64,000 nt of DNA from positions 1 through 64,000 of the forward strand of contig CAMNTQ010000008.1 of NCBI GenBank assembly GCA_946558695.1. Reading direction: 5' to 3'. Every line of letters begins with the position of its first letter. Within the stretch, counting starts at the first letter, position 1. The notes below the pieces were generated by a model that saw only the letters and a list, made by a program, of their open reading frames with translations, searched no databases and had not been told where the DNA came from. The DNA comes from an uncultured Lachnospiraceae bacterium (GTDB lineage Bacteria > Bacillota > Clostridia > Lachnospirales > Lachnospiraceae). The position numbers and the translations under genes were made by a program. This document shows positions 53,392-63,264 of this stretch, piece by piece.

Positions 53392-54756
53392 CTACCGGAG
53401 CCACTTCCCGCTCCGAAGCCTTACCACGCAAAGCGCCGTCCGCACCATACAGTCCGTTCCCATGATAATCCAGACCGTTACAATTCCCACATGAAAAACT
53501 AAAACCGCCGTCCAAACCATGACAATCCGCATTCCCCACATACCAATCAGACTCACAAGGAAAGAAAAACTTACATCTCCCGCTCCTCTGAAGATACCGC
53601 TTGAAATCACAAAAAAAGAATAAAATATCTCTGTCAGGGCCGCAACCAAAAGCGTCTTTGTCCCAAGCATTACCACATCCAAATCACTGCTGAAAAGCTG
53701 CATGATATAACGGGAGCCAAATGCCACCGGAATACAAAACAGCTCGATAAGAACTACGCTCCAAAAGCATATGTATTTCATATAGCTGATTGCCAGTTCC
53801 TTCCTTCCCGCACCTAAAGCCTGCCCGATCAGTGCCGTTGCCGTGTAAGACATACCGAATGCCGGCATGTACAGCACTCCTTCTATCTGAGCGGTGAGAT
53901 AATGCGCCGACAGCGCAACTGTTCCTAACGATGCCAGAATAGAAGTTAAAACCACCTGTCCGAAATTCAGCGTCCAGCGCTCCAAAAGCACCGGTATCCC
54001 GATTTTTTTCAAAGTTAAAAGCGTATCCTTACTGACCGCATATGCCTTCCTCTCCATGACAAGTCCAAACGCGGATTCTTTCCTTCGCATAGCAAAAAGG
54101 AGCATAAGCGCCAAAAACACCTGTGAAGCACAGGTGGCTGACGCCGCCCCTTTTATCCCCATCCCGGCTCCCCAGATGTGAATGCTCCTGCTGCCAAAAA
54201 GAATGTCCCGCTCCGGGTAGATCAGCAGAAAATTCCCGATGATATTCCCGATATTGGCAACGATACTGAGCATAAGCGGAAGCCTTGTATTTCCCGTAGA
54301 CCGGAAATTAGATGACAGCATGACGGCAAGCGACTGGGGAAGCATCCCGTACCCGATGATCCGAAGATACACCCTCGCATGGGGAACCACATCTTCTGCC
54401 GCCCCCATCCACACGGGAATCATCTGATGAAAGCACAGTATCAGCGTCACAAGGAACAGTCCGGTGCACACCGCACAGGTGACTGACTGCAGCCCCAGAC
54501 TTTTTGTCTTAGCAGAGTTCTTCTCACCTACGGAACGCGCAATCATATAGGAAAATCCTGTACTTGCCGCTCCCATCAGTCCATTGCTCACCCAGACAAA
54601 TACGACATTTACCGCAACGGATGCCGTAGCTACCGCTCCCAGCGAACCAACCATCGCAGTATCCACCAGCGATGCCATACAGGCAAGGAGCTGTTCTAGC
54701 ATCGCCGGCCACGCTATCATTATAATCGTTTTTGAAATTCCTTTATCAAATTTCAT
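53392..54756 (-). CDS. MATE-family multidrug/toxin exporter
   Basis: 454 residues with about twelve hydrophobic segments in two bundles. N-terminal IIMIAWPAMLEQLLACMASLVDTAMVG and the GAVATASVAVNVVFVW segment are typical of NorM/DinF-type transporters, and the second half repeats the pattern (LVERWTLNFGQVVLTSILASLGTVALSAHYLT-like). It would export a cationic drug or metabolite in exchange for Na+ or H+. It follows the symporter gene by 20 bases and may be in the same transcript. Substrate unknown. Confidence 0.9.
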   Translation of the reverse strand: MKFDKGISKTIIMIAWPAMLEQLLACMASLVDTAMVGSLGAVATASVAVNVVFVWVSNGLMGAASTGFSYMIARSVGEKNSAKTKSLGLQSVTCAVCTGLFLVTLILCFHQMIPVWMGAAEDVVPHARVYLRIIGYGMLPQSLAVMLSSNFRSTGNTRLPLMLSIVANIGNIIGNFLLIYPERDILFGSRSIHIWGAGMGIKGAASATCASQVFLALMLLFAMRRKESAFGLVMERKAYAVSKDTLLTLKKIGIPVLLERWTLNFGQVVLTSILASLGTVALSAHYLTAQIEGVLYMPAFGMSYTATALIGQALGAGRKELAISYMKYICFWSVVLIELFCIPVAFGSRYIMQLFSSDLDVVMLGTKTLLVAALTEIFYSFFVISSGIFRGAGDVSFSFLVSLIGMWGMRIVMVWTAVLVFHVGIVTVWIIMGTDCMVRTALCVVRLRSGKWLR

Positions 54757-54776
54757 CTAAGATTAATTCCTTACTT

Positions 54777-56309
54777 TTATTCTTTATTCCAGACTTCACT
54801 TTCTATACCGATGTCAGAGGAAACAAATCTCTCCCCGTCTGTCTTGATGTAATCCTTCAATGCAGCATATACATATCTTGCTCCAATAAGAATAACCGGC
54901 GCATTTACAAATACAAGCGCAATATTGATAAAGTCTGTCACATTCCAGAGATTATCAAGCTCCTGCCCGGAAAGCACGCACAGAATACCGATCGGGACAA
55001 AAATCAGAGAACCCAGTGCGCGTACCAGATTCGTACATCTTGCAGACTTAGTAATTCTTGTTCCGGCAATAACCGCAAAGGATACAAGTCCCAGCAAGGT
55101 AGTAAATGCAAATAAAGCATAACATACACATATAATAAATGCTACAACAGAATCTCCTGCTGTTCCGGGAACTAAAGCCTGCGTGGACTGAAGAAATACA
55201 TCAATTGTAGAAGATTTCAGCGTCTCCCAGTCATATGCCGCATTGTCCCACAGATGAGCGCCGCATACAACATATCCTGTCAGTGTACAGATAATAATCG
55301 TATCCAAGAAGACGCCGATTGCCTGTATAAACCCCTGTGAACATGGATGATCCTGCTCCGCTACTGCCGCCGACATGGTAATCGTGCCCTGACCAGCCTC
55401 ATTTGAAAGCAGTCCGCGCTTAATTCCCTGTGACAATACAATACCGAAACCTCCGCCAAATACCGCCTGCGGCTTGAACGCGCCTACAACAATCGCCTGG
55501 ATAAACGACGGAAAATATTGGATGTTGAGAACTACCAGAACTAAAATGATTCCGCCATAGATAACTGCCATAACCGGCACCATCTTATCCGTGATCGCTG
55601 TAACTCTCTTGATTCCCCCAAACACTGCGGCGGCAACACCGATGACCAAAATCACTGCAATCGCGTAATACAACGGAGAAGTTCGGTTTGTCTCAGCTCC
55701 TGTCAGCGTTTCCACTGCTTTTCCGGTTGCCGTAAATACATGGAACGTCTGAATCGGAATACTTGACATCGCGTAGGCAATAAATGCCACTGCAAGCATA
55801 ACTCCAACGCCTTTCTTATTGCCCAAAAGCTTTTGTCCATAGTAAGGAAGCCCTCCTACGTATTCATCCTGATCCTTCTCCTTAAAAATCTGCGACAGAG
55901 TTGCTTCAATAAATGAGCTTGCCATTCCAAATAATGCGGATATCCACATCCAGAAGATCGCTCCCGGTCCGCCGACCGCTACTGCTCCGGTAACGCCTGT
56001 AAGATTTCCCGGCCCAACGCGCATCGCTGTGCTTAACAGAAACGACGCTAGCGGGCTTACGCCCACATCGCCTTTCTTTTTCTTAGTCAGGCTCTTAATT
56101 CCCGCCTTAAAGAACCGAAACTGGACTCCTCTTGTCCTTACTGTAAAGTAAATCCCCATGCCGACCAGCAATACAATGGCAAACGGAAAGTTACCGATCA
56201 CCGGTATATTGGCATACCATTCAAAATTTGTCGGAAAGCTCCACAAAAAATCTGTAACCGGAGCCATCGCTATAAACCAACTGTCTACTATATCAAAAAT
56301 TTTCTGCAT
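54777..56309 (-). CDS. Sodium:alanine symporter family (AGCS) transporter
   Basis: 510 residues from the ATG at 56309 (MQKIFDIVDSWF), with AGGAGG upstream; the longer ORF is not supported. The AGCS pattern includes YFTVRTRGVQFRFF, RVGPGNLTGVTGAVAVGGPGAIFWMW, and LLSNEAGQGTITMSAA. About ten to eleven membrane segments. Members import alanine, glycine or related small amino acids with Na+. It sits after a racemase gene, so a D- or L-amino acid or a ureido derivative is a possible cargo. Confidence 0.92.
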   Translation of the reverse strand: MQKIFDIVDSWFIAMAPVTDFLWSFPTNFEWYANIPVIGNFPFAIVLLVGMGIYFTVRTRGVQFRFFKAGIKSLTKKKKGDVGVSPLASFLLSTAMRVGPGNLTGVTGAVAVGGPGAIFWMWISALFGMASSFIEATLSQIFKEKDQDEYVGGLPYYGQKLLGNKKGVGVMLAVAFIAYAMSSIPIQTFHVFTATGKAVETLTGAETNRTSPLYYAIAVILVIGVAAAVFGGIKRVTAITDKMVPVMAVIYGGIILVLVVLNIQYFPSFIQAIVVGAFKPQAVFGGGFGIVLSQGIKRGLLSNEAGQGTITMSAAVAEQDHPCSQGFIQAIGVFLDTIIICTLTGYVVCGAHLWDNAAYDWETLKSSTIDVFLQSTQALVPGTAGDSVVAFIICVCYALFAFTTLLGLVSFAVIAGTRITKSARCTNLVRALGSLIFVPIGILCVLSGQELDNLWNVTDFINIALVFVNAPVILIGARYVYAALKDYIKTDGERFVSSDIGIESEVWNKE

Positions 56310-56354
56310 ATTCTTTCCTCCTATGCATGTTCCTACTTTCAATGAAACATTTCT

Positions 56355-57074
56355 TTACAATTCCACATGACTGTTATTGGCAAACACCGGGTATGCCGCT
56401 TCTGCATGCACAAGATTCGTCCTTACGCACATCTCCGCATACGCTATTGCTATAAAGGCGGGATCAAAGATTTTTACCGGCAGTTCGCTCTCAATCCTTT
56501 TTCCATACCCTGCCATGCCAAGGCAGCCAAGTATGATCCCATCCGCCCGGTCTTCCTCCACAGCCTTTCTGCATACCGCTCTAATGTACTCTTCCGCCGC
56601 TTCCGAATTGCTCCTCAGCTCTCCGATTGGAATATCCAGAGCCCTCACAGACGCCATCTTTTCACGGGCAATCCCATTTCTCATCAGTCTCCGGTATGTC
56701 CTTGGGATATTGACGCTCTCGGATGTCAATACCGTAAAGCGGTTGCAGAGCATGGATGCCGCCGCCAGCGACGTTTCCCCCGGTCCGATCACCGGAATCC
56801 GCACATTCTCCCGCATCGCATCGATTCCCACATCACTGAAACAGTAGATGACAATCGCATCATACCCTTCCTTTTCTGCCTTGATGCTCTCCTTTACCAT
56901 CTCCGCGGCTGCAAAAGCCTCGTCCGTATTGCAGTCCAGCTCATCCGGCCCTCTCTTGATGCAGTCCACCGACACTGCCGCATCAGAAGAGAGCGCTGCG
57001 CCAAGCATCTCCTCTCTTGCATCCATTGTCTCCCGGCTCATGGCCTTGTCAGACATAATGACTTTTATCTTCAT
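56355..57074 (-). CDS. Aspartate/glutamate/hydantoin racemase family protein
   Basis: 239 residues with two catalytic cysteines at family positions: VIYCFSDVGID and ILGCLGMAGYG, plus VIGPGETSLAAASML. Cofactor-independent racemases use the two Cys as acid and base. Substrates in this group include aspartate, glutamate, hydantoins and allantoin. It sits 45 bases upstream of the AGCS symporter gene and downstream of the NhaC terminator. Confidence 0.85.
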   Translation of the reverse strand: MKIKVIMSDKAMSRETMDAREEMLGAALSSDAAVSVDCIKRGPDELDCNTDEAFAAAEMVKESIKAEKEGYDAIVIYCFSDVGIDAMRENVRIPVIGPGETSLAAASMLCNRFTVLTSESVNIPRTYRRLMRNGIAREKMASVRALDIPIGELRSNSEAAEEYIRAVCRKAVEEDRADGIILGCLGMAGYGKRIESELPVKIFDPAFIAIAYAEMCVRTNLVHAEAAYPVFANNSHVEL

Positions 57075-57141
57075 AGTTATTCACCCTTTTCGCTGCTTCA
57101 TGCTGCGGTTTATTCATATGCTTCATTCCCTGATATCACAA

Positions 57142-57189
57142 AAGACATAGTATTCATACTCTGTTCTTACCGTACAAATACCATGTCTT
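57142..57189 (-). terminator. Terminator after the NhaC gene
   Basis: AAGACATAGTATT and AATACCATGTCTT form a stem with one mismatch over a 22-base loop, followed on the minus strand by TTTTG. Confidence 0.6.
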
Positions 57190-57222
57190 ATTAAGAGAAT
57201 GAGTTTTATATTTATTTTATCA

Positions 57223-58779
57223 TTATCCTTGTTCCGGTTCTTTCACTTGTCCGTTCTTTTTTACTGACATCTTATGCAGCACATAGATAACCGGTACTAA
57301 CACCACGATTCCGCCAACCAGAGTAAGAGGCGTTGAAACCCATCCTGCGATCAAGAACAGGATGCCGCAGACGATTCCTGCTGTCACTGCATAAGGCATC
57401 TGCGTCTCAAAGTGGTCGATATGATCGCATGCCGCTCCGATCGATGCCATGATCGTTGTATCAGAAATCGGCGAGCAATGGTCTCCTACAACCGAACCGC
57501 TGATGATCGCTGCACTGATCACCGGAAGAGATACGCCTAAGTTAATTGCCATCGGCATACCGATCGGGAAGAGGATCGCCATCGTACCCCAGGAAGTCCC
57601 TGTTGCAAAGGACATCACCGCGCCCATCAGATACAGGATAAACGCCAGCACTCCCGGATTTAAAAACCCTTGCGTAATCTTAACAAGATAGTCTGCCGTT
57701 CCCATCGTTCCATTTACGCCGGACAGTGACCATGCAAGCGTCAGTACCACGCACATGAACATCATGTTTGCCCAGCCGCCTTCCACAATCTTCATACATT
57801 CGCCGAATGTATAGATCTTGTTTTTGATACACAGGATGATCAGCACGATCAGACCGCTCAAAAAGCCTGACGCAATCGCAGTCCTGATGTCGCTTCCTGC
57901 AACTTTCGTATGCCAGATGCCTAATTTTGTCAGATAAGCAAAGATCACAACTAACAGTACAACCAACGGAATTACCATTGTGCTTACCTTCGCTTTTTCC
58001 GGATCAACCTCCGGTCCCTTTGCTTCACCGCGCATCGGCGTACCGCCCTCTCTGATCGTCTGCCCGGTCTTCATGGCTCTGTTCTGCGCCTTTAACATCG
58101 GGCCGTAATCCCATGATGTAACCGCCATGATTCCGGCCATGATCAGCGTCAGGATCGCATAGAAGTTAAAGGGGATACACTGTGTAAATATCTCAAACCC
58201 ATTGGTATTGGTGATGGCGGCATTCTGAAGCTCCGTGTCAATCAGTCCCTGCGTGTACACGCCCCATCCGATGATGGGAACCAGCGCACAGATTGGCGTG
58301 GTGGTACAGTCCAGTATGTATGAGAACTTTTCTCTGGAAACACGCAGCTTTTCAGCTAACGCCTCAAAGATCGGCCCTACCATCAAAGAGTTTCCGTTAT
58401 CCGTAAACCATACGATCAGACCGCCGATCCAGATTCCTGTCTCGCACTTCATACGGGAATTCACCCATTTTGTCACTTTATTCGTAAATGCATAGGCGCC
58501 GCCTGATTTTGTCAGCAGAGCAACAAACCCTCCTATGATCGTCATCATGATAAGCCCCTGTACATTTACCTCGTCTAATAAAGCGCCGAAGATATAATCG
58601 TGAATCATTGTAGTAAAACCCATCAGCGGATTAAAACCTGCCACGATCGTAGCGCTCACATAGACCGTCACAAACAATGACACAATAATATTTTTTGTCA
58701 AAAGTGCCAGCGCAATGGCAAGCACTGGGGGAACTAATGAAAGTATTCCGTAATTAACAACCGTTTCCACAGCATCCAT
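57223..58779 (-). CDS. NhaC-family Na+/H+ antiporter
   Basis: 518 residues with eleven or so membrane segments; NFYAILTLIMAGIMAVTSWDYGPM and the later FATGTSWGTMAILFPIGMPMA and VVGDHCSPISDTTIMASIGAACD match the NhaC core (the last is the characteristic SPISDT motif). NhaC members exchange Na+ or, in some lineages, dicarboxylates or malate/lactate for Na+. Preceded by the lyase gene with a 29-base gap, so it belongs to the lyase operon. Confidence 0.9.
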   Translation of the reverse strand: MDAVETVVNYGILSLVPPVLAIALALLTKNIIVSLFVTVYVSATIVAGFNPLMGFTTMIHDYIFGALLDEVNVQGLIMMTIIGGFVALLTKSGGAYAFTNKVTKWVNSRMKCETGIWIGGLIVWFTDNGNSLMVGPIFEALAEKLRVSREKFSYILDCTTTPICALVPIIGWGVYTQGLIDTELQNAAITNTNGFEIFTQCIPFNFYAILTLIMAGIMAVTSWDYGPMLKAQNRAMKTGQTIREGGTPMRGEAKGPEVDPEKAKVSTMVIPLVVLLVVIFAYLTKLGIWHTKVAGSDIRTAIASGFLSGLIVLIILCIKNKIYTFGECMKIVEGGWANMMFMCVVLTLAWSLSGVNGTMGTADYLVKITQGFLNPGVLAFILYLMGAVMSFATGTSWGTMAILFPIGMPMAINLGVSLPVISAAIISGSVVGDHCSPISDTTIMASIGAACDHIDHFETQMPYAVTAGIVCGILFLIAGWVSTPLTLVGGIVVLVPVIYVLHKMSVKKNGQVKEPEQG

Positions 58780-58808
58780 ATTCTCTTCCTCCTTTTTGTC
58801 ATTTCACT

Positions 58809-60191
58809 CTAAAAGCTGTCCAGCCATTCCTTCTCTTTTGCAATCTGCCTTCTAACCTCAGATGGGGCCGTTCCGCCGTAAGACACTCTTGCTTCTACAC
58901 ATGCCGGGATACTGATATCACCCAACGTCTCTTTTGTAACTCTGCTGTCAATTTCTTTCAGCTGCTCGTCTGTCAGATCTTCAAAATCGCAATTGTTGTT
59001 CTCACATGCCTTCACCATGCGCCCTACGATAGAGTGCGCCTCCCTGAACGGGATTCCCTGTTTTGCAAAATGCTCCGCGATATCTGTGGCATTTAAGAAA
59101 CCTTTTCCCATCTGCTTTTCAATCTGATCCATCCGAAACTCCGTATTCTCAAGCATCTTTGCGAAAATAGTGATACTCGCCTTCCATGTGTCGATTGCAT
59201 CGAACAGACTCTCCTTGTCCTCTTGAAAATCCTTGTTATAAGCGAGCGGCGTTCCCTTCATAACCGTGAGAAGCTGCATTAAGTCGCCATATACTCGTCC
59301 GACCTTTCCTCTTAAAAGCTCCGCCATATCCGGATTCTTTTTCTGCGGCATGATACTGCTGCCCGTGCAGAAACTATCGTCAATAGCAATATAGGAAAAC
59401 TCCGATGTATTCCACCACGTAAATTCCTCCGCCCATCTTGACAGATGCATCATAGAGATCGCCGCATCACTTAAAAATTCAAGACTGTAATCGCGGTCGC
59501 TTACACTGTCCATCGCATTTTCCGTCGGGGCTGTAAAGCCTAAAAGCTCTGCCGTTCTGTGACGGTTCGTCGGCAGTGTCGTTCCTGCCAGCGCACATGC
59601 TCCCAACGGACAGTAATTCATTCTCTCATAGGTGTCGCTAAGTCTCTGCAAATCTCTCTTAAACATCTGAAAATATGCCATAAATACAAATCCAAGCGTA
59701 ATCGGCTGTGCATGCTGCAGATGCGTGAACCCGATGGTAATCTCATCTGCGTATTTCTCTGCCTTGTCTAAGATAACAGATTCCAGATAGCGCAGGCGGT
59801 CCATAATCTCCTTAATCTCTCTCCTGACGTAGAGCCTTCCGTCAACTTGGCACTGATCGTTCCGGCTTCTCGCTGTGTGAAGCTTTTTTCCCACATCGCC
59901 GATCCTCTGAATCAGCCGGCTCTCGATTCCCATGTGGATATCTTCATCATCCACATTAAATACGATCTCACCGTTTTCAATACTTTTACGGATATCTTCG
60001 AGTCCTGCTATGATCGCATCCTTCTCCTCCATAGAAACGATTCCCTGCTCGCCCAGCATCGTCACGTGAGCAATGCTTCCGTCAATATCGTCATTGTACA
60101 TTCTCTGGTCGAACCCAATAGAGGCATTGAACTTCTTTACAATGTCGTCCATCTCTTTTTCAAATCTGCCTCCCCATAAACTTTCTGCCAT
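58809..60191 (-). CDS. argH: Argininosuccinate lyase
   Basis: 460 residues: LWGGRFEKEMD at the N-terminus, LHTARSRNDQ (catalytic region), GFTHLQHAQPITLG and the superfamily signature GSSIMPQKKNPDMAELLRGK. Splits argininosuccinate to arginine and fumarate. Notable that argG is not adjacent; the neighbours are an antiporter, two deacetylase-fold proteins and malic enzyme, so a catabolic role or a related N-succinyl substrate is possible. This is inference; by sequence it reads as a regular ArgH. Confidence 0.9.
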   Translation of the reverse strand: MAESLWGGRFEKEMDDIVKKFNASIGFDQRMYNDDIDGSIAHVTMLGEQGIVSMEEKDAIIAGLEDIRKSIENGEIVFNVDDEDIHMGIESRLIQRIGDVGKKLHTARSRNDQCQVDGRLYVRREIKEIMDRLRYLESVILDKAEKYADEITIGFTHLQHAQPITLGFVFMAYFQMFKRDLQRLSDTYERMNYCPLGACALAGTTLPTNRHRTAELLGFTAPTENAMDSVSDRDYSLEFLSDAAISMMHLSRWAEEFTWWNTSEFSYIAIDDSFCTGSSIMPQKKNPDMAELLRGKVGRVYGDLMQLLTVMKGTPLAYNKDFQEDKESLFDAIDTWKASITIFAKMLENTEFRMDQIEKQMGKGFLNATDIAEHFAKQGIPFREAHSIVGRMVKACENNNCDFEDLTDEQLKEIDSRVTKETLGDISIPACVEARVSYGGTAPSEVRRQIAKEKEWLDSF

Positions 60192-60209
60192 TTTCTTATA
60201 TTCCTCCTT

Positions 60210-61046
60210 TTACTTGTTTTTCAGACAATACTCATAAATTTCGCCGCCCGTCGCGAACCACACGCCTTCATGCCCGGTCATGAATTCTAAAAATTCTCTG
60301 ACCAAAGCCGTCCGTCCCGGACTTCCGGTTGTCTGCGGATCAAGCTGCATAGTGTAGCACAGATTATGATTATAATGTCCTGTAAATTCATCCTTCCAGT
60401 TGGAAAGAACATTACTGTAATTCGCGATACGCCCTTGTCCGAATGGGAATGCCGGACGATAGTTGAATGCAAAATACGGAAGGTCAAAGTTCGCCCACTG
60501 CATCGGGATCTGCAAGATCTCATCCCCGCACTCATTCACATTCATAAAATACGGCCTATCGTCATCAAAAAGGTCACTGGAATAGTTCATTCCATTTTCC
60601 CGCGCTATATTTAGCGTCTCAAGCATAAGATCGCCGATGGGCGCGCGGAATCCCTTTGGCTTCTTACCGCAGGCTTTCTCGATCGCTTCTGCCGCTTTTT
60701 CAATCCGCTTCCTCTGCTCCTCATAGTCAAGCAAAGAAAAATTCTCATACTCATAACCATGGCACGCAATCTCATGACCTCTGTCTGCGATCTCCCTCAA
60801 AGCTTCGGGATAAACTTCCGCCGTCTTCCCCGGAGCGAAAAATGTCGCTTTCATTTCAAACTCGTCAAAAAGATCAAGGAGCCGCGGCAGCCCATGGGAC
60901 ATGCCATATTGACCAAGAGAGAGTGTCTTAGGCATATCCGCCGCTTTCTTATCCAGAGAAAGCCAGAAGAACTCCGCCGAGAGATTCACGGTTATAAATG
61001 CCGCACATTTTTTGCCTTCCGGCAATTTCATACCTTTTGCATACAT
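60210..61046 (-). CDS. Polysaccharide-deacetylase-fold (CE4/PuuE-like) protein with lost metal site
   Basis: 278 residues from the ATG at 61046 (MYAKGMKLPEGKK), with GGGAGGT upstream; the ORF-track start is far upstream inside the neighbouring gene. NodB-like fold landmarks: ATFFAPGKTAE, GHEIACHGYEYEN, FRAPIGDLM. But the first motif, FDLD in the paralogue next door, reads VNLS (Asn21, Ser23) and the HGYTH second motif reads HGYEY, so Asp and one His metal ligand are gone. It may be metal-independent, as in PuuE allantoinases, or a pseudoenzyme. Substrate unknown. Confidence 0.85.
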   Translation of the reverse strand: MYAKGMKLPEGKKCAAFITVNLSAEFFWLSLDKKAADMPKTLSLGQYGMSHGLPRLLDLFDEFEMKATFFAPGKTAEVYPEALREIADRGHEIACHGYEYENFSLLDYEEQRKRIEKAAEAIEKACGKKPKGFRAPIGDLMLETLNIARENGMNYSSDLFDDDRPYFMNVNECGDEILQIPMQWANFDLPYFAFNYRPAFPFGQGRIANYSNVLSNWKDEFTGHYNHNLCYTMQLDPQTTGSPGRTALVREFLEFMTGHEGVWFATGGEIYEYCLKNK

Positions 61047-61051
61047 TGCTT

Positions 61052-61939
61052 TTATACCTCCCCTCTCTCGTCGCTTTCCGAGTCCGTCCGATTCTTCCTC
61101 GGATATGCTTTTTTCCAGTACTCTGCAATCTCGCTTCCTGTTGCCACCCACACGTCTTTGTGAGAAGTCACTTCCTTTAAAACTTCCTCCAACACAAGGT
61201 TTCTCCCCGGCGCTCCAGAAATCTGCGGATGCATTAAGAAAGAAATACACATTCCCATATCATAATAACCTCTGAACTCCCGGATATCGTTATCCTGTAC
61301 GTTTCTGTAGCAGCTGATCCGGTCAAGTCCCGCAGGCTCCGCAGGATATACACTGTATGCCTGCGCTACATAGTCGTCCAGTTCCCATTTTGACGGAATC
61401 TCGACCAGATCAGATTCTTCTCCGTCAAGAATCGTATAATAGGGCTTATCGTCACCCCTCATAGAGCTGGAATAGGAAAATCCCATCTCCGATAAAATAT
61501 ACGGCGTGCGCACATGCCAATCTCCTGACGGTGTACGGAATCCGACCGGCTCCTTTCCTGTAAGCTCCTTAATAATTTTCTGGGTCTTTTCGATAATCTC
61601 CCTCTGTTCCTCTACAGTCTTTTCTACAAATCTCTCATGAGTATACCCGTGATTGCCGATCTCATGTCCGGCTGCGGCAATCCTTTTTACCACTTCCGGA
61701 TTGCACTCTGCCACAAAACCGGGTACATAAAAGGTTGCCTTTACTCCATATTTGTCCATCAGATCCAGTATCATGTCCACACATCTGTTTGGTCCGTACT
61801 GACCGATAGAACGGGCGCGAATCAGCTTTTCTGTATTCGGCTCGTCCGCCGACATATTCCGCCAGATCACGTCACCGTCCAAATCAAAGCTGAACATGAC
61901 CGCGCTCTTTTTGCCCTCCGGCCACTTTACTCTCTCCAT
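61052..61939 (-). CDS. Polysaccharide deacetylase family protein (HP0310/PuuE-like)
   Basis: 295 residues from the ATG at 61939 (MERVKWPEGKKSAVMFSFDLDG), with GGAGTG upstream. All CE4 metal motifs are intact: FSFDLDGD (Asp19, Asp21), IGNHGYTHERF (His-x3-His) and GFRTPSGDWH. Overall it is closer to the H. pylori PgdA/PuuE group than to chitin deacetylases, and lacks a signal peptide, so a small-molecule amidohydrolase role is plausible. Adjacent to its degenerate paralogue (5-base gap); together they may form a heteromeric enzyme. Confidence 0.87.
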   Translation of the reverse strand: MERVKWPEGKKSAVMFSFDLDGDVIWRNMSADEPNTEKLIRARSIGQYGPNRCVDMILDLMDKYGVKATFYVPGFVAECNPEVVKRIAAAGHEIGNHGYTHERFVEKTVEEQREIIEKTQKIIKELTGKEPVGFRTPSGDWHVRTPYILSEMGFSYSSSMRGDDKPYYTILDGEESDLVEIPSKWELDDYVAQAYSVYPAEPAGLDRISCYRNVQDNDIREFRGYYDMGMCISFLMHPQISGAPGRNLVLEEVLKEVTSHKDVWVATGSEIAEYWKKAYPRKNRTDSESDERGEV

Positions 61940-62032
61940 CCTTTTTACACTCCTTTCTCTTCCGCGGCAGATTTCACTCTGCCGCTTTCCTCTGATCCAT
62001 GGATTGCTCCCTGCCGGCGCACTCACGCAATC

Positions 62033-63208
62033 CTACTTTCTTGCTGCGCCTGTCTTCCTTGCCGCTTCTGCTACAGCCGCCGCTACAGCCTTTCCGACTC
62101 TCTTATCAAATGCCGCTGGTATGATATAGTCCGCATGCAGCTCTTTTGGCGTAATCAGATCCGCTAATGCTCCCGCTGCCGCCAGCTTCATCTCCTCATT
62201 GATCTCACTTGCCCTTACATCGAAGGCTCCGCGGAATATGCCCGGAAACGCCAGCACATTATTGATCTGGTTCGGGAAATCACTTCTTCCTGTCGCCACA
62301 ATCGCCGCCCCGCCTGCTTTCGCATCCTCCGGGAAAATCTCCGGCGTCGGATTTGCACAGGCAAAGATAATTGCATCCTTAGCCATCGTTTTTACCATCT
62401 CAGCCGTCAATGCTCCCGGCGCCGAGACACCGATAAAAATATCCGCTCCTCTTATAACCGTCTCTAATTTGCCTTGAAGCTTTTGCGGATTCGTAAGCCG
62501 GGACATTTTTTCTTTCATAGGATTCATGCCGGCTTCTCTGCCTTCGTAGATTGCGCCGGTACGATCGCACATCGTAATATCCGGGAATCCATAGTTTAAA
62601 AGAAGCCTCGTGATGGAGGTTGCTGCCGCGCCTGCTCCATTTACAACAATCCTCACATCCTCCTTCTTTTTTTCTACCACCTTCAGCGCATTCATCAGTC
62701 CCGCCAGCGTGATCACAGCCGTGCCATGCTGATCATCATGGAATACCGGAATATCACACAACTCTTTTAAACGGTCTTCAATCTCAAAACATCTCGGCGC
62801 CGCGATATCCTCCAGATTAATCCCTCCAAAACTTCCAGAAATGAGATAGATCGTCCTTACAATCTCATCCACATCCTTAGACTTGATACAAAGAGGAAAT
62901 GCATCCACTCCTCCAAACTCCTTAAATAACACACATTTTCCTTCCATAACCGGCATACCCGCCTCCGGTCCAATGTCGCCGAGTCCCAGCACCGCCGTAC
63001 CGTCCGTGACAACCAGACACATGTTGTGCCTTCTGGTCAGTTCATAGGATTTGTCTACATCCTTCTGTATCTCAAGGCAAGGCTGCGCGACTCCCGGCGT
63101 ATACGCCAAAGACAGATCTCTCTCGTCATTGACCGGAACTGTTGATACAACTTCGATCTTCCCTTTCTTCTCGTAATGAAACGATAAACTCTCTTCTGCT
63201 ATTCCCAT
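62033..63208 (-). CDS. NAD-dependent malic enzyme (malate dehydrogenase, decarboxylating)
   Basis: 391 residues, the length of bacterial short malic enzymes. [51 protein letters not shown] and the Rossmann segment [19 protein letters not shown] are visible, followed by [12 protein letters not shown]. Converts malate to pyruvate, CO2 and NAD(P)H. First gene of the operon with deacetylase-fold proteins, argininosuccinate lyase and NhaC; fumarate released by the lyase would feed it via a fumarase not present here. Confidence 0.93.
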   Translation of the reverse strand: MGIAEESLSFHYEKKGKIEVVSTVPVNDERDLSLAYTPGVAQPCLEIQKDVDKSYELTRRHNMCLVVTDGTAVLGLGDIGPEAGMPVMEGKCVLFKEFGGVDAFPLCIKSKDVDEIVRTIYLISGSFGGINLEDIAAPRCFEIEDRLKELCDIPVFHDDQHGTAVITLAGLMNALKVVEKKKEDVRIVVNGAGAAATSITRLLLNYGFPDITMCDRTGAIYEGREAGMNPMKEKMSRLTNPQKLQGKLETVIRGADIFIGVSAPGALTAEMVKTMAKDAIIFACANPTPEIFPEDAKAGGAAIVATGRSDFPNQINNVLAFPGIFRGAFDVRASEINEEMKLAAAGALADLITPKELHADYIIPAAFDKRVGKAVAAAVAEAARKTGAARK

Positions 63209-63248
63209 GCTTTACTCCTTTTCTCCGCCCTGCTCATCCGCTTAGTCA

Positions 63249-63261
63249 CTTAGTCTCTAAG
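63249..63261. promoter_or_regulatory. Operator-like palindrome just downstream of the malic enzyme -10
   Basis: CTTAG-TCT-CTAAG lies between the -10 and the ribosome binding site, overlapping a direct repeat of ACTTAGTC. The GntR-type regulator encoded just upstream is a candidate binder. Confidence 0.45.
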
Positions 63262-63264
63262 TTA

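Noticed and set aside
56367-57194. 275-aa plus-strand ORF
   Set aside because: Shadow of the racemase gene, Cys/His/Arg-rich without any domain pattern.
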